Program-made: the position numbers and the translations under genes
In this document: piece after piece, positions 44,424 through 52,578 of the stretch
Position numbering within the stretch: the stretch's first letter is position 1
Layout: every line of letters begins with the position of its first letter
Assembly (NCBI RefSeq): GCF_025336485.1
Contig: NZ_JAODAB010000009.1
Location: 1-64,000, forward strand
Reading direction: 5' to 3'
DNA from: Pseudomonas citri
GTDB lineage: Bacteria > Pseudomonadota > Gammaproteobacteria > Pseudomonadales > Pseudomonadaceae
DNA: 64,000 nucleotides
The notes under the pieces: generated by a model
The model's database searches: none
What the model was told of the DNA's origin: nothing
The model's input: the letters and a program-made list of their open reading frames with translations, nothing else

Positions 44424-47192
44424 TCAGTGCGCCTCGTCCCAGTTGTTGCCCACGCCCACTTCCACCAGCAACGGCACGTCCAGCGTGGCGGCGGCGCTCA
44501 TGTGCTGACGGATTTCCTCGCGCACCTGCTCGACCAGGTCCTCACGCACCTCCAGCACCAGTTCGTCGTGCACCTGCAGGATGACCTTGGCGTCCAGCCC
44601 TGAAGCACTCAGCCAGCGATCCACCGCCACCATCGCTTTTTTGATGATGTCCGCCGCCGTGCCTTGCATCGGCGCGTTGATGGCGGTGCGCTCGGCACCT
44701 TTGCGCAAGGCCGGATTCTTCGCATTGATGTCCGGGAGGTACAACCGGCGACCGAAAATGGTTTCGACAAAACCTTGTTCGGCAGCCTGGGCGCGGGTGC
44801 GCTCCATGTACGCCAGCACGCCCGGGTAGCGGGCGAAATAGCGGTCGATGTAAGCCTGGGACTGCTTGCGATCGACACCGATCTGCTTGGCCAGGCCGAA
44901 CGCGCTCATGCCATAGATCAAGCCGAAGTTGATCGCCTTGGCGCTGCGGCGCTGGTCATGGGTGACGGCGTCCAGCTCGACACCGAAAACCTCGGCAGCG
45001 GTGGCACGGTGCACATCCAAATCATTGCGGAAGGCGTGGAGCAGGCCTTCATCCTTAGCCAGGTGCGCCATGATCCGCAGTTCGATCTGCGAATAGTCCG
45101 CCGCCAGCAGCTTGTAGCCTTTCGGCGCGACGAACGCCTGACGAATCCGTCGGCCTTCGGCGGTACGGATCGGAATGTTCTGCAGGTTCGGGTCGATGGA
45201 GGACAAGCGCCCGGTGGCGGCGACAGCTTGCTGGTAATTGGTGTGGACGCGCCCGGTGCGGCTGTTGATCTGCTCTGGCAGGCGATCGGTGTAGGTGCTC
45301 TTGAGCTTGCTCAGCGAGCGGTACTGCATCAGCACCTTGGGCAGCGGGTAATCCTGCTCAGCCAGTTCGGCCAGCACCGCTTCGGCGGTGCTGGCCTGGC
45401 CCTTGGCGGTTTTGCTGAGCACCGGCAAACCGAGCTTTTCGTACAGGATCACGCCCAATTGCTTCGGCGAACCGAGGTTGAATTCCTCGCCGGCAATGGC
45501 AAACGCCTCACGCTCCAGCGCCACCAGTTTTTCGCCCAGCTCGACACTCTGCACGCCCAGCAGGTTGGCATCGACCAGCGCACCCTGGCGCTCGATCCGC
45601 GCCAGCACCGGCATCAGCGGCATCTCGATTTCGTTGAGCACCTTGCCCAGACTCGGGATTGCCGCCAGTTTTTCCTGCAAGGCCTGGTGCAAACGGAAGG
45701 TGACATCGGCATCTTCGGCAGCGTACGGGCCGGCCAATTCCAGGGAGATCTGGTCGAATGTCAGCTGCTTGACCCCTTTTCCAGCGATATCCTGAAAATC
45801 GGTCTTGCTCTGGCCCAGGTACTTGAGCGCCAGGCTGTCCATGTCGTGGCGGGTCGCGGTGGAGTCCAGCACGTAGGATTCAAGCATGGTGTCGAAGGCA
45901 ATGCCCTGGACCTGGATGCCGTTGTCCTGATCGCCACCAATGGCGCAGTTGGCCAGGATATTGGTCTCGAATTTGGCGTGCTGGCCGATCTTGGCTTTGG
46001 TCGGGTTTTCCAGCAGCGGCTTGAGGGCCTTGAGCACGGTGTCACGGTCCAGCTGTTCCGGCACGCCCATGTAGGAGTGGGTCAGCGGGATGTACGCCGC
46101 CTCGAAAGGGGCCACGGCGAACGACAACCCGACCAGTTGCGCATGCTGGGGGTCGTCACCGTTGGTTTCCGTGACGAACGCAAACAGCGGCGCCTTTTCC
46201 AGCTTGGCCAGCCAGGCCTCGAAGCGCGCCTGATCGAGAATGACCTCGTACCTGGCCTCGGCCGCGCCAGGCTGTTCATCGGCGATTTCGGCAATGTCCT
46301 GGCCGACACGCTTGGCCTCACGCTGGTTTTCTTCGAACCAGCTCTTGAACTCCAGCAACGTGTACAGCTCGGCGAGTTTCTCGTGATCCGGCGCGCCCAT
46401 TTTCAGGTCGTCGAGACCGACGTCCAGCGCCACGTCGGTCTTGATGGTCGCCAGTTCATAGGACAGGAAGGCCATTTCCTTGTGTTCTTCAAGCTTGGCG
46501 GCCAAGGTCTTGGCGCCGCGGATCGGCAACGTGGCGACGATGTCCAGTTGCGCATACAGCTCGACCAAACCGCCGTTGACACCCACCAGCAGGCCGGATG
46601 CAGTCTTCGGCCCAATTCCCGGAACGCCCGGGATGTTGTCGGAAGAATCGCCCATCAGCGCCAGATAATCGATGATCTGCTCCGGAGCGACGCCAAACTT
46701 CTCCTTCACGCCAGCCACATCCAGGGCGCTACCGGTCATGGTATTGACCAAGGTAATGTGCCCATCGACCAACTGCGCCATGTCCTTGTCGCCCGTGGAA
46801 ATCACCACCGGGCGCGAGGCCGCCGCGCTGCTGCGGGCGAGGGTGCCGATCACGTCATCGGCCTCGACGTTGTCCACGCACAGTAGCGGGAAGCCCAGGG
46901 CCTTGACGCTGGCATGCAGCGGCTCGATCTGCACGCGCATGTCGTCGGGCATGCTCGGGCGGTTGGCCTTGTACTCGGCGTACAGCGCATCGCGAAAAGT
47001 CCCACCCTTGGCGTCGAACACCACCGCGAACGGACTGTCCGGATACTGCTTGCGCAGGCTCTTGAGCATGTTCAACACGCCCTTGACCGCACCGGTCGGC
47101 AGGCCTTTGGAAGTGGTCAGCGGTGGCAGCGCGTGAAAGGCGCGGTACAGATAAGAAGAACCGTCCACCAGGACGAGGGGCGCTTGGCTCAT
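44424..47192 (-). CDS. polA: DNA polymerase I, with altered 3'-5' exonuclease motif
   Basis: A 922-residue polymerase for Okazaki-fragment processing and repair. The 5'-3' exonuclease covers about 1-290 (GSSYLYRAFHAL, ADDVIGTLAR, GDSSDNIPGVPGIGPKTA). The 3'-5' exonuclease-like domain covers about 315-510. The polymerase domain has motif A DYSQIELRIMAHL, motif B RRSAKAINFGLIYGMSAFG and motif C QVHDELVLEV. In the exonuclease domain motif I reads AFVTET: Val340 replaces the Asp equivalent to E. coli D355. Motif II has Glu409 where E. coli has D424. Motif III Y490 and D494 are kept. ATG at 47192 is preferred to one four codons upstream. Confidence 0.96.
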   Translation of the reverse strand: MSQAPLVLVDGSSYLYRAFHALPPLTTSKGLPTGAVKGVLNMLKSLRKQYPDSPFAVVFDAKGGTFRDALYAEYKANRPSMPDDMRVQIEPLHASVKALGFPLLCVDNVEADDVIGTLARSSAAASRPVVISTGDKDMAQLVDGHITLVNTMTGSALDVAGVKEKFGVAPEQIIDYLALMGDSSDNIPGVPGIGPKTASGLLVGVNGGLVELYAQLDIVATLPIRGAKTLAAKLEEHKEMAFLSYELATIKTDVALDVGLDDLKMGAPDHEKLAELYTLLEFKSWFEENQREAKRVGQDIAEIADEQPGAAEARYEVILDQARFEAWLAKLEKAPLFAFVTETNGDDPQHAQLVGLSFAVAPFEAAYIPLTHSYMGVPEQLDRDTVLKALKPLLENPTKAKIGQHAKFETNILANCAIGGDQDNGIQVQGIAFDTMLESYVLDSTATRHDMDSLALKYLGQSKTDFQDIAGKGVKQLTFDQISLELAGPYAAEDADVTFRLHQALQEKLAAIPSLGKVLNEIEMPLMPVLARIERQGALVDANLLGVQSVELGEKLVALEREAFAIAGEEFNLGSPKQLGVILYEKLGLPVLSKTAKGQASTAEAVLAELAEQDYPLPKVLMQYRSLSKLKSTYTDRLPEQINSRTGRVHTNYQQAVAATGRLSSIDPNLQNIPIRTAEGRRIRQAFVAPKGYKLLAADYSQIELRIMAHLAKDEGLLHAFRNDLDVHRATAAEVFGVELDAVTHDQRRSAKAINFGLIYGMSAFGLAKQIGVDRKQSQAYIDRYFARYPGVLAYMERTRAQAAEQGFVETIFGRRLYLPDINAKNPALRKGAERTAINAPMQGTAADIIKKAMVAVDRWLSASGLDAKVILQVHDELVLEVREDLVEQVREEIRQHMSAAATLDVPLLVEVGVGNNWDEAH

Positions 47193-47266
47193 GAGCAGGA
47201 TCAACCTTTTCGGCGGGTCCGAGGCTAGAATAGCGGGACCGTTGACGACAAAGGGACAAGGTTATC

Positions 47267-47557
47267 ATGCGCACACTCAATCGCCTGTTACTGGCTGGCT
47301 TGTTTGCATTCACCCCGTTGGCCGTCATGGCAGCGGATGACGCACCCTCGGCGGACCCGGACGTCACCATCCGCACCGAAGGTGACAAAACCATTCAGGA
47401 GTATCGGCAAAACGGCTTCCTGTACGCGATCAAGGTCACGCCAAAGCACGGCAAGCCATATTTCCTGGTGCGCGCCGATGGCACTGATGCAAACTTCATC
47501 CGTTCGGACCAACCGGATATGCTGATCCCGTCATGGAAGATCTTTGAGTGGAAATAG
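47267..47557 (+). CDS. DUF2782 exported protein
   Basis: A 96-residue protein with a signal peptide (residues 1-22, ending AVMA) and an acidic segment (DDAPSADPDVTIRTEGD). The DUF2782 core EYRQNGFLYAIKVTPKHGKPYFLV ends in WKIFEWK. Function is unknown. It diverges from polA with 74 nt between them and is followed 54 nt later by thrB, the order of PA5493-PA5495. Confidence 0.9.
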   Translation: MRTLNRLLLAGLFAFTPLAVMAADDAPSADPDVTIRTEGDKTIQEYRQNGFLYAIKVTPKHGKPYFLVRADGTDANFIRSDQPDMLIPSWKIFEWK

Positions 47558-47611
47558 TTTCCTAATTTCAATCGGCGCCCGCTCAAGGGCGCCCGTACTG
47601 GCAGTTTAACC

Positions 47612-48562
47612 ATGTCTGTGTTCACCCCCCTGGCTCGGCCCGAGCTGGAAACCTTTCTCGCCCCTTACGGGCTTGGCCGTCTGCTTGATTTCCAGGGGAT
47701 CGCCGCTGGCAGCGAAAACACCAATTTCTTTATCAGCCTGGAGCAGGGCGAATTCGTCCTGACCCTGATTGAACGCGGCCCAGTGCAGGAAATGCCGTTC
47801 TTCATCGAACTGCTGGACGTGCTGCACGCCGCCGACCTGCCGGTGCCTTACGCCTTGCGCACCACCGAGGGCCATGCGCTGCGGGAACTGGCGGGCAAGC
47901 CGGCGCTGCTGCAACCGCGCCTGGCCGGCAAGCACATCAAGCAGGCCAACGCGCAACACTGCGCCCAGGTCGGCGAGTTGCTGGCGCATCTGCACCTGGC
48001 CACCCAGCACAACATGATCAAGCGCAAGACCGATCGCGGCCTGGACTGGATGCAGGAGGAGGGCAGCAAGCTGTTGTCGCACCTCGACACCGATCCCCGT
48101 CGGTTGCTTCAGGCGGCGCTGGACGAAATCGCCGTGCAGAAGGTCGGCATCCTCGCGCTGCCCCGTGCCAACATCCACGCCGACCTGTTTCGCGACAACG
48201 CGATGTTCGAAGGCACCCACCTGACCGGGCTGATCGACTTCTACAACGCCTGTTCCGGGCCGATGCTGTATGACGTCGCCATTGCCTTGAACGACTGGTG
48301 TTCGGACGACGACGGCGTGCTCGATGACGCCCGGGCACGGGCGTTGCTGGGGGCCTATGCGGCGCTACGACCGTTCACCACCGCCGAGGCCGAGCTGTGG
48401 CCGACCATGCTGCGCGTGGCGTGCGTGCGGTTCTGGCTGTCACGCTTGATCGCTGCCGAATCGTTTGCCGGACAGGATGTGTTGATTCACGACCCGATGG
48501 AGTTTGAGCAGCGATTGGCGCAGCGGCAGACGGTTCACACGTTGTTGCCGTTCGCCCTGTAA
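47612..48562 (+). CDS. thrB: Homoserine kinase, APH-fold type (ThrB)
   Basis: A 316-residue ATP-dependent kinase of the aminoglycoside-phosphotransferase fold. It phosphorylates homoserine in threonine synthesis. It is the ThrB2 type used by pseudomonads, unrelated to the E. coli GHMP kinase. The substrate/ATP N-lobe (GIAAGSENTNFFISLEQGEFVLTLIE), the catalytic loop LPRANIHADLFRDNAMFEG (His-x-Asp) and the metal loop LTGLIDFYNACSGPMLYDVAI are intact. It is cytoplasmic. A REP palindrome (48583-48610) follows its stop. Confidence 0.95.
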   Translation: MSVFTPLARPELETFLAPYGLGRLLDFQGIAAGSENTNFFISLEQGEFVLTLIERGPVQEMPFFIELLDVLHAADLPVPYALRTTEGHALRELAGKPALLQPRLAGKHIKQANAQHCAQVGELLAHLHLATQHNMIKRKTDRGLDWMQEEGSKLLSHLDTDPRRLLQAALDEIAVQKVGILALPRANIHADLFRDNAMFEGTHLTGLIDFYNACSGPMLYDVAIALNDWCSDDDGVLDDARARALLGAYAALRPFTTAEAELWPTMLRVACVRFWLSRLIAAESFAGQDVLIHDPMEFEQRLAQRQTVHTLLPFAL

Positions 48563-48582
48563 CAGCAAAGCCGAACACTCTT

Positions 48583-48610
48583 GTGGCGAGGGAGCTTGCT
48601 CCCTCGCCAC
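48583..48610. repeat. Single REP palindrome after thrB
   Basis: Gtggcgagggagc-tt-gctccctcgccac is a 13-bp perfect inverted repeat and lies between the convergent genes thrB and znuA. It could serve as a bidirectional transcription end. Confidence 0.8.
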
Positions 48611-48628
48611 GGGGTTTCTAGCAGCGAA

Positions 48629-49552
48629 CTACAACGACTCCAGGCACCCCGCCAAATCACTCCCCAACTTCTCCAACAACTGCTCATACCCCTGCGCCGT
48701 CGCCGGGGTGTAGCCACCCAATGCATCCAACTCCGCCAGCTTCACCGGCAACCCGGCCACCAGGGTTTCGGCCAGGCGCGGGCGCAGCGGTGGTTCGCTG
48801 AAAACGCAGGTCTTGCCCACGGCCTGCAAGCGCGTGCGCATCGCCGCCACATGCTGGGCGCCGGGTTGGACTTCGGCAGCCACGGCAAATACCCCGGCGT
48901 GCTTGAGCCCGTAGTTGTCTTCGAAATAATCGAACGCCTCGTGGAACACGAAATACGGCTTGCCCGCAATTCCCGCCAGGCGCGTCTTCAAGCGCGCATC
49001 CATTGCATCCAGACGCTGGTTGAAACCCTTGAGGTTGCTTTGATAACGAGCGGTATTGGCCGGATCGGCGGCGCTCAGGTCAGCGGCCATCTTGGCAGCG
49101 ATCACCCGCGCATTGATTGGTGAAAGCCACAAATGCGCATCGATCGTGCCGGGACGATGGTCGTGATCATGCTCGTCGCCGTCATCGTCGGTATGGGATT
49201 GGCTGTCCTCGGCAAAATGCCGCAACTTGAGCCCCGGCAGCTCCTGCACCGCGACGGAAGGCAGCGTACGACCGTTCAACACCCGCGGCAGGAAGCCTTC
49301 CATGTCCGGGCCGATCCAGTAGAGCAGGTCCACCGACTGCACCTTTCGCACGTCCGACGGTCGCAGCGCATAGTGGTGAGGTGAAGCCCCTGGCGGCAAC
49401 AACACTTCCGGAACGCCCACGCCGTCCTGCACCGCAGCGGCAATCAACTGCAACGGCTTGATGCTGGTCAGGACTTTGACGTCGGCCTGGGCCGGGCCGA
49501 TCAGTAGAAAACTTGCGACAAAAACGACAAACAGCGAAAAAAATCGAGACAC
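48629..49552 (-). CDS. znuA: Zinc ABC transporter, periplasmic binding protein ZnuA
   Basis: A 307-residue cluster A-I binding protein. The signal peptide (about 1-23, MSRFFSLFVVFVASFLLIGPAQA) supports the GTG start at 49552; a second GTG lies three codons upstream. Zinc ligands are expected in PPGASPHHYALRP (His), IDAHLWLSP (His) and YFVFHEAFDYFE (His, Glu). A His/Asp-rich loop HTDDDGDEHDHDHRP sits between them, as in ZnuA. It is transcribed away from zur-znuC-znuB, sharing a 66-nt promoter region that contains a candidate Zur site. Confidence 0.95.
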   Translation of the reverse strand: MSRFFSLFVVFVASFLLIGPAQADVKVLTSIKPLQLIAAAVQDGVGVPEVLLPPGASPHHYALRPSDVRKVQSVDLLYWIGPDMEGFLPRVLNGRTLPSVAVQELPGLKLRHFAEDSQSHTDDDGDEHDHDHRPGTIDAHLWLSPINARVIAAKMAADLSAADPANTARYQSNLKGFNQRLDAMDARLKTRLAGIAGKPYFVFHEAFDYFEDNYGLKHAGVFAVAAEVQPGAQHVAAMRTRLQAVGKTCVFSEPPLRPRLAETLVAGLPVKLAELDALGGYTPATAQGYEQLLEKLGSDLAGCLESL

Positions 49553-49579
49553 GATGACCACTCGAAGAGGCGAGACCGG

Positions 49580-49592
49580 GTAACATAATAAC
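49580..49592. promoter_or_regulatory. Candidate Zur operator between znuA and zur
   Basis: GTAACATAATAAC is an AT-rich imperfect inverted repeat that resembles half of the Zur consensus (GTTATAnnATAAC-like) with one good half-site (AATAAC). It is the only AT-rich palindrome in the 66-nt divergent promoter region. The match is partial. Confidence 0.4.
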
Positions 49593-49618
49593 GTCTCTAA
49601 CGGAACTCGTCGCTGCCC

Positions 49619-50101
49619 ATGCCTATCACCCCACTTGCCAGTCGCCCCCACGATCACTCCCACTGCGTGCACAGCGCATTGTCCGAGGCCGACGCCCTCT
49701 GCACACGCCAAGGGTTGCGCCTGACTGCCCTGCGTCGCCGGGTGTTGGAGCTGGTCTGGCAAAGCCACAAACCCCTGGGCGCCTACGACATCCTGGCGGT
49801 GCTCAGCGAGCAGGACGGCCGCCGTGCCGCGCCGCCGACAGTCTATCGAGCGCTGGATTTTCTCTTGGAAAACGGCCTGGTCCACCGCATCTCGTCGCTG
49901 AACGCCTTCGTCGGCTGCAACCACCCGGAGCACGCCCACCAAGGCCAGTTCCTGATCTGCCGCGAATGCCACGCCGCCATCGAACTCGAACAAAAATCCA
50001 TCAGCGATGCCATCGTCGCCAGCGCCAAAGAGGTCGGCTTCGTGGTCGACAGCCAGACCGTCGAAGTGGTCGGCCTGTGTTCCGGTTGCCAGGGGGCCTG
50101 A
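49619..50101 (+). CDS. zur: Zinc uptake regulator Zur (Fur family)
   Basis: A 160-residue Fur-family repressor. The N-terminal winged helix ([21 protein letters not shown]...[23 protein letters not shown]) is followed by the dimerisation domain with structural-zinc cysteines in LICRECHAA and LCSGCQGA and regulatory ligands in CNHPEHAH. Zn-loaded Zur represses zinc uptake. The stop overlaps the znuC ATG (TGATG), so the regulator is cotranscribed with the transporter it controls. Confidence 0.96.
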   Translation: MPITPLASRPHDHSHCVHSALSEADALCTRQGLRLTALRRRVLELVWQSHKPLGAYDILAVLSEQDGRRAAPPTVYRALDFLLENGLVHRISSLNAFVGCNHPEHAHQGQFLICRECHAAIELEQKSISDAIVASAKEVGFVVDSQTVEVVGLCSGCQGA

Positions 50102-50883
50102 TGAGCAACGCGTTGATCCGCCTCGAACAAGTGGCCGTGACCTTCGCCGGGCAGAGCGTGCTGGACAACATCCACCTGAGCGTGGAGCCGGGGCAGATCG
50201 TCACCCTGATTGGCCCCAACGGTGCCGGCAAGACCACCCTGGTGCGCGCCGTGCTGGGTTTGCTCAAGCCCGACAGCGGCAGCGTCTGGCGCAAGCCGAA
50301 GCTGCGGATCGGCTATATGCCGCAAAAACTCCACGTCGACCCGACGCTGCCGCTGTCGGTCTTGCGCTTCTTGCGCCTGGTGCCGGGGGTGGACCGCGCG
50401 CGGGCCTTGGCGGCCCTCAACGAAGTCGGCGCCGAACACGTGATCGACAGCCCGGTGCAAAGCGTTTCCGGCGGCGAGATGCAGCGCGTATTGCTGGCCC
50501 GCGCCCTGCTGCGCGAGCCTGAACTGCTGGTGCTCGACGAACCAGTGCAAGGCGTCGACGTAGCGGGCCAGGCCGAGCTGTACAGCCTGATCACCCGCCT
50601 GCGCGACCGTCACGGCTGCGGCGTGCTGATGGTCTCCCACGACCTGCACCTGGTCATGAGCACCACCGACCAGGTGGTCTGCCTCAACCGCCACGTCTGC
50701 TGCTCCGGGCACCCGGAACACGTCAGCGGCGACCCGGCGTTCGTCGAGCTGTTCGGCAAGAACGCCTCCAGCCTGGCGATTTATCACCACCATCATGACC
50801 ACGCCCACGACCTGCACGGTTCGGTGGTCATCGGTGCCCCTGTCACCCCCCATGTTCATGGAGACGGCTGCAAGCATGGCTGA
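50101..50883 (+). CDS. znuC: Zinc ABC transporter ATP-binding protein ZnuC
   Basis: A 260-residue ATPase with Walker [10 protein letters not shown] at residues 38-46, Q-loop MPQKL, signature [16 protein letters not shown], Walker [13 protein letters not shown] and the H-loop MVSHDLH. A His-rich tail ([13 protein letters not shown] ... [10 protein letters not shown]) is a common zinc-handling feature of ZnuC. It overlaps zur by 1 nt and znuB by 8 nt, so zur-znuC-znuB is a tight operon. Confidence 0.96.
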   Translation: MSNALIRLEQVAVTFAGQSVLDNIHLSVEPGQIVTLIGPNGAGKTTLVRAVLGLLKPDSGSVWRKPKLRIGYMPQKLHVDPTLPLSVLRFLRLVPGVDRARALAALNEVGAEHVIDSPVQSVSGGEMQRVLLARALLREPELLVLDEPVQGVDVAGQAELYSLITRLRDRHGCGVLMVSHDLHLVMSTTDQVVCLNRHVCCSGHPEHVSGDPAFVELFGKNASSLAIYHHHHDHAHDLHGSVVIGAPVTPHVHGDGCKHG

Positions 50884-51664
50884 CTTTCTGTTGTACGCCC
50901 TGCTCGCAGGCCTGGCCCTCGCGCTGGTGGCCGGGCCGCTGGGCTCGTTCGTGGTCTGGCGGCGCATGGCCTATTTTGGCGACACCTTGTCCCACGCAGC
51001 GTTGCTCGGCGTGGCGCTCGGGTTCCTGCTGGACGTCAGCCCGGCCGTGGCGGTGACCGTCGGCTGCCTGCTGCTCGCGGTGGTGCTGGTGACCTTGCAA
51101 CAGCGCCAACCGCTGGCCTCCGACACGCTGCTGGGCATACTGGCGCCAAGCACCTTGTCCCTCGGGCTGGTGGTGCTCAGCTTCATGCATGACGTGCGGG
51201 TCGACCTGATGGCCTACCTGTTCGGCGACCTGCTGGCCATCAGCCCGATGGACCTGTCGTGGATCCTCGGCGGCAGCGCGGCAGTGCTGCTGTTGCTGGT
51301 AGCGCTCTGGCGCCCATTGCTGGCGGTCACCGTGCATGAAGAACTGGCGCGGGTCGAAGGCCTTCCGGTAACGGGCTTGCGCCTGGCGCTGATGCTGCTG
51401 ATTGCCGTGGTGATTGCCGTGGCGATGAAAATCGTCGGCGTGCTGCTGATCACCTCCTTGCTGATCATCCCGGCAGCTGCGGCACAGCGTCACGCCCGCT
51501 CGCCGGAACAGATGGCCCTCGGCGCAAGCCTGCTGGGCATGCTCGCGGTGTGCGGCGGGCTGGCATTGTCGTGGTTCAAGGACACCCCCGCCGGCCCCTC
51601 GATCGTGGTCAGCGCCGCCGGATTGTTTCTGCTGAGTTTTGTCCTGCCTCGTCGAGGGGTGTAG
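50876..51664 (+). CDS. znuB: Zinc ABC transporter permease ZnuB
   Basis: A 262-residue ABC-3 family inner-membrane permease with about eight helices. Signatures include [30 protein letters not shown] (cytoplasmic coupling and pore helices) near residues 20-49. [22 protein letters not shown], near 198-219, is the other family hallmark. The ATG at 50876 overlaps znuC by 8 nt; earlier in-frame ATGs lie inside znuC. It forms the transmembrane channel for ZnuA-delivered Zn2+. Confidence 0.95.
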   Translation: MADFLLYALLAGLALALVAGPLGSFVVWRRMAYFGDTLSHAALLGVALGFLLDVSPAVAVTVGCLLLAVVLVTLQQRQPLASDTLLGILAPSTLSLGLVVLSFMHDVRVDLMAYLFGDLLAISPMDLSWILGGSAAVLLLLVALWRPLLAVTVHEELARVEGLPVTGLRLALMLLIAVVIAVAMKIVGVLLITSLLIIPAAAAQRHARSPEQMALGASLLGMLAVCGGLALSWFKDTPAGPSIVVSAAGLFLLSFVLPRRGV

Positions 51665-51701
51665 ACTTGCTCGCTTTTTGCGCAAATAGAGAGTCGCAGG
51701 A

Positions 51702-52415
51702 ATGAAGCCGTCCGCCTCCCGTTATCTGCTCCTTGTCGCATTTTCCCTGCTGCTGGGTGCTTGCCAGAGTCCGCCGCCGGTCGCCGAGGCCCCCGATACC
51801 CGGGGCCCGGCCATCGCGCAGCTCGAGCAAAGCCTGGCCAGCAATGAACTGGCCACCGCTGAAGACCAGTTGGCCGCGTTGCAGGCCCAGTCGCCGAAAG
51901 ATGCGTCGTTGGAACCCTTTCAGCGGCAACTGGCCGAGGCGTACCTGCGCCGCAGCCAGATCGACCTGCAAAAAGGCGATGTCAACGCCGCCGCCACCGC
52001 CCTGAGCCGCGCCCGCGCCTTGATGCCCAAGGCCCCGGCATTGACCGGCGAAGTCAACAGCGCCATCGCCGAAGCGCGCAAGGCCGACCTGGAAAAAGCC
52101 GAGGCCGACCTCAAGGCCGCCGAAGCCAAACCCGTCGCCAAACTGATCGACCCGAGTGCGGAAAGCACGACGATTGCCCTGAATATCGGCGATATGCAGC
52201 AACTGCGCCGGCAATTGGACGCCATTGCGGCGGATGTGGTGAATTTCCACTGCGACGTCAGCATCCAGGTACCGCGGATCGATGACTATCCGTGGCTGGC
52301 GACGTTGCTGACCAAGCGCGTGACAAAACTCGACCCTGGGTTTGATCTGAAGCTGCAGAAGCAGATTTTGCGCAACGTGCCGGCGCAGGTGGTGTTGACA
52401 CCTCGGCAGCCCTGA
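51702..52415 (+). CDS. Hypothetical lipoprotein (PA5502-type)
   Basis: A 237-residue lipoprotein with lipobox LLGAC and acylated Cys21. The mature part is helical and Ala/Gln/Leu-rich, with a TPR-like or coiled-coil repeat region (about 40-150) and a compact C-terminal domain (about 160-235, LRRQLDAIAADVVNFHCDVSIQVPRIDDY). It lies 37 nt downstream of znuB, as PA5502 follows PA5501 in P. aeruginosa, and may be cotranscribed with the zinc operon. Function is unknown. Confidence 0.85.
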   Translation: MKPSASRYLLLVAFSLLLGACQSPPPVAEAPDTRGPAIAQLEQSLASNELATAEDQLAALQAQSPKDASLEPFQRQLAEAYLRRSQIDLQKGDVNAAATALSRARALMPKAPALTGEVNSAIAEARKADLEKAEADLKAAEAKPVAKLIDPSAESTTIALNIGDMQQLRRQLDAIAADVVNFHCDVSIQVPRIDDYPWLATLLTKRVTKLDPGFDLKLQKQILRNVPAQVVLTPRQP

Positions 52416-52420
52416 AAGCA

Positions 52421-52542
52421 TCGCGGGCAAGCCTTGCTCCCACAGGACTGACTCCCACAGGGCAATTCTCACAGGTGAATGAGTTTCCCCTGTGAGAATG
52501 GATCTACAAGAGTCGACCTGTGGGAGCAAGGCTTGCCCGCGA
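52421..52542. repeat. Nested inverted-repeat REPIN between the lipoprotein gene and katE
   Basis: The outer arms at 52421-52446 and 52517-52542 are perfect 26-bp reverse complements (tcgcgggcaagccttgctcc continuing cacagg). Nested inside is a second perfect 11-bp pair (52465-52475 and 52489-52499, attctcacagg). The whole can form one long branched hairpin between two convergent genes. Confidence 0.9.
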
Positions 52543-52578
52543 TAGCGCGCGACTAAACAACAAACCCTTTCAGCCCCC

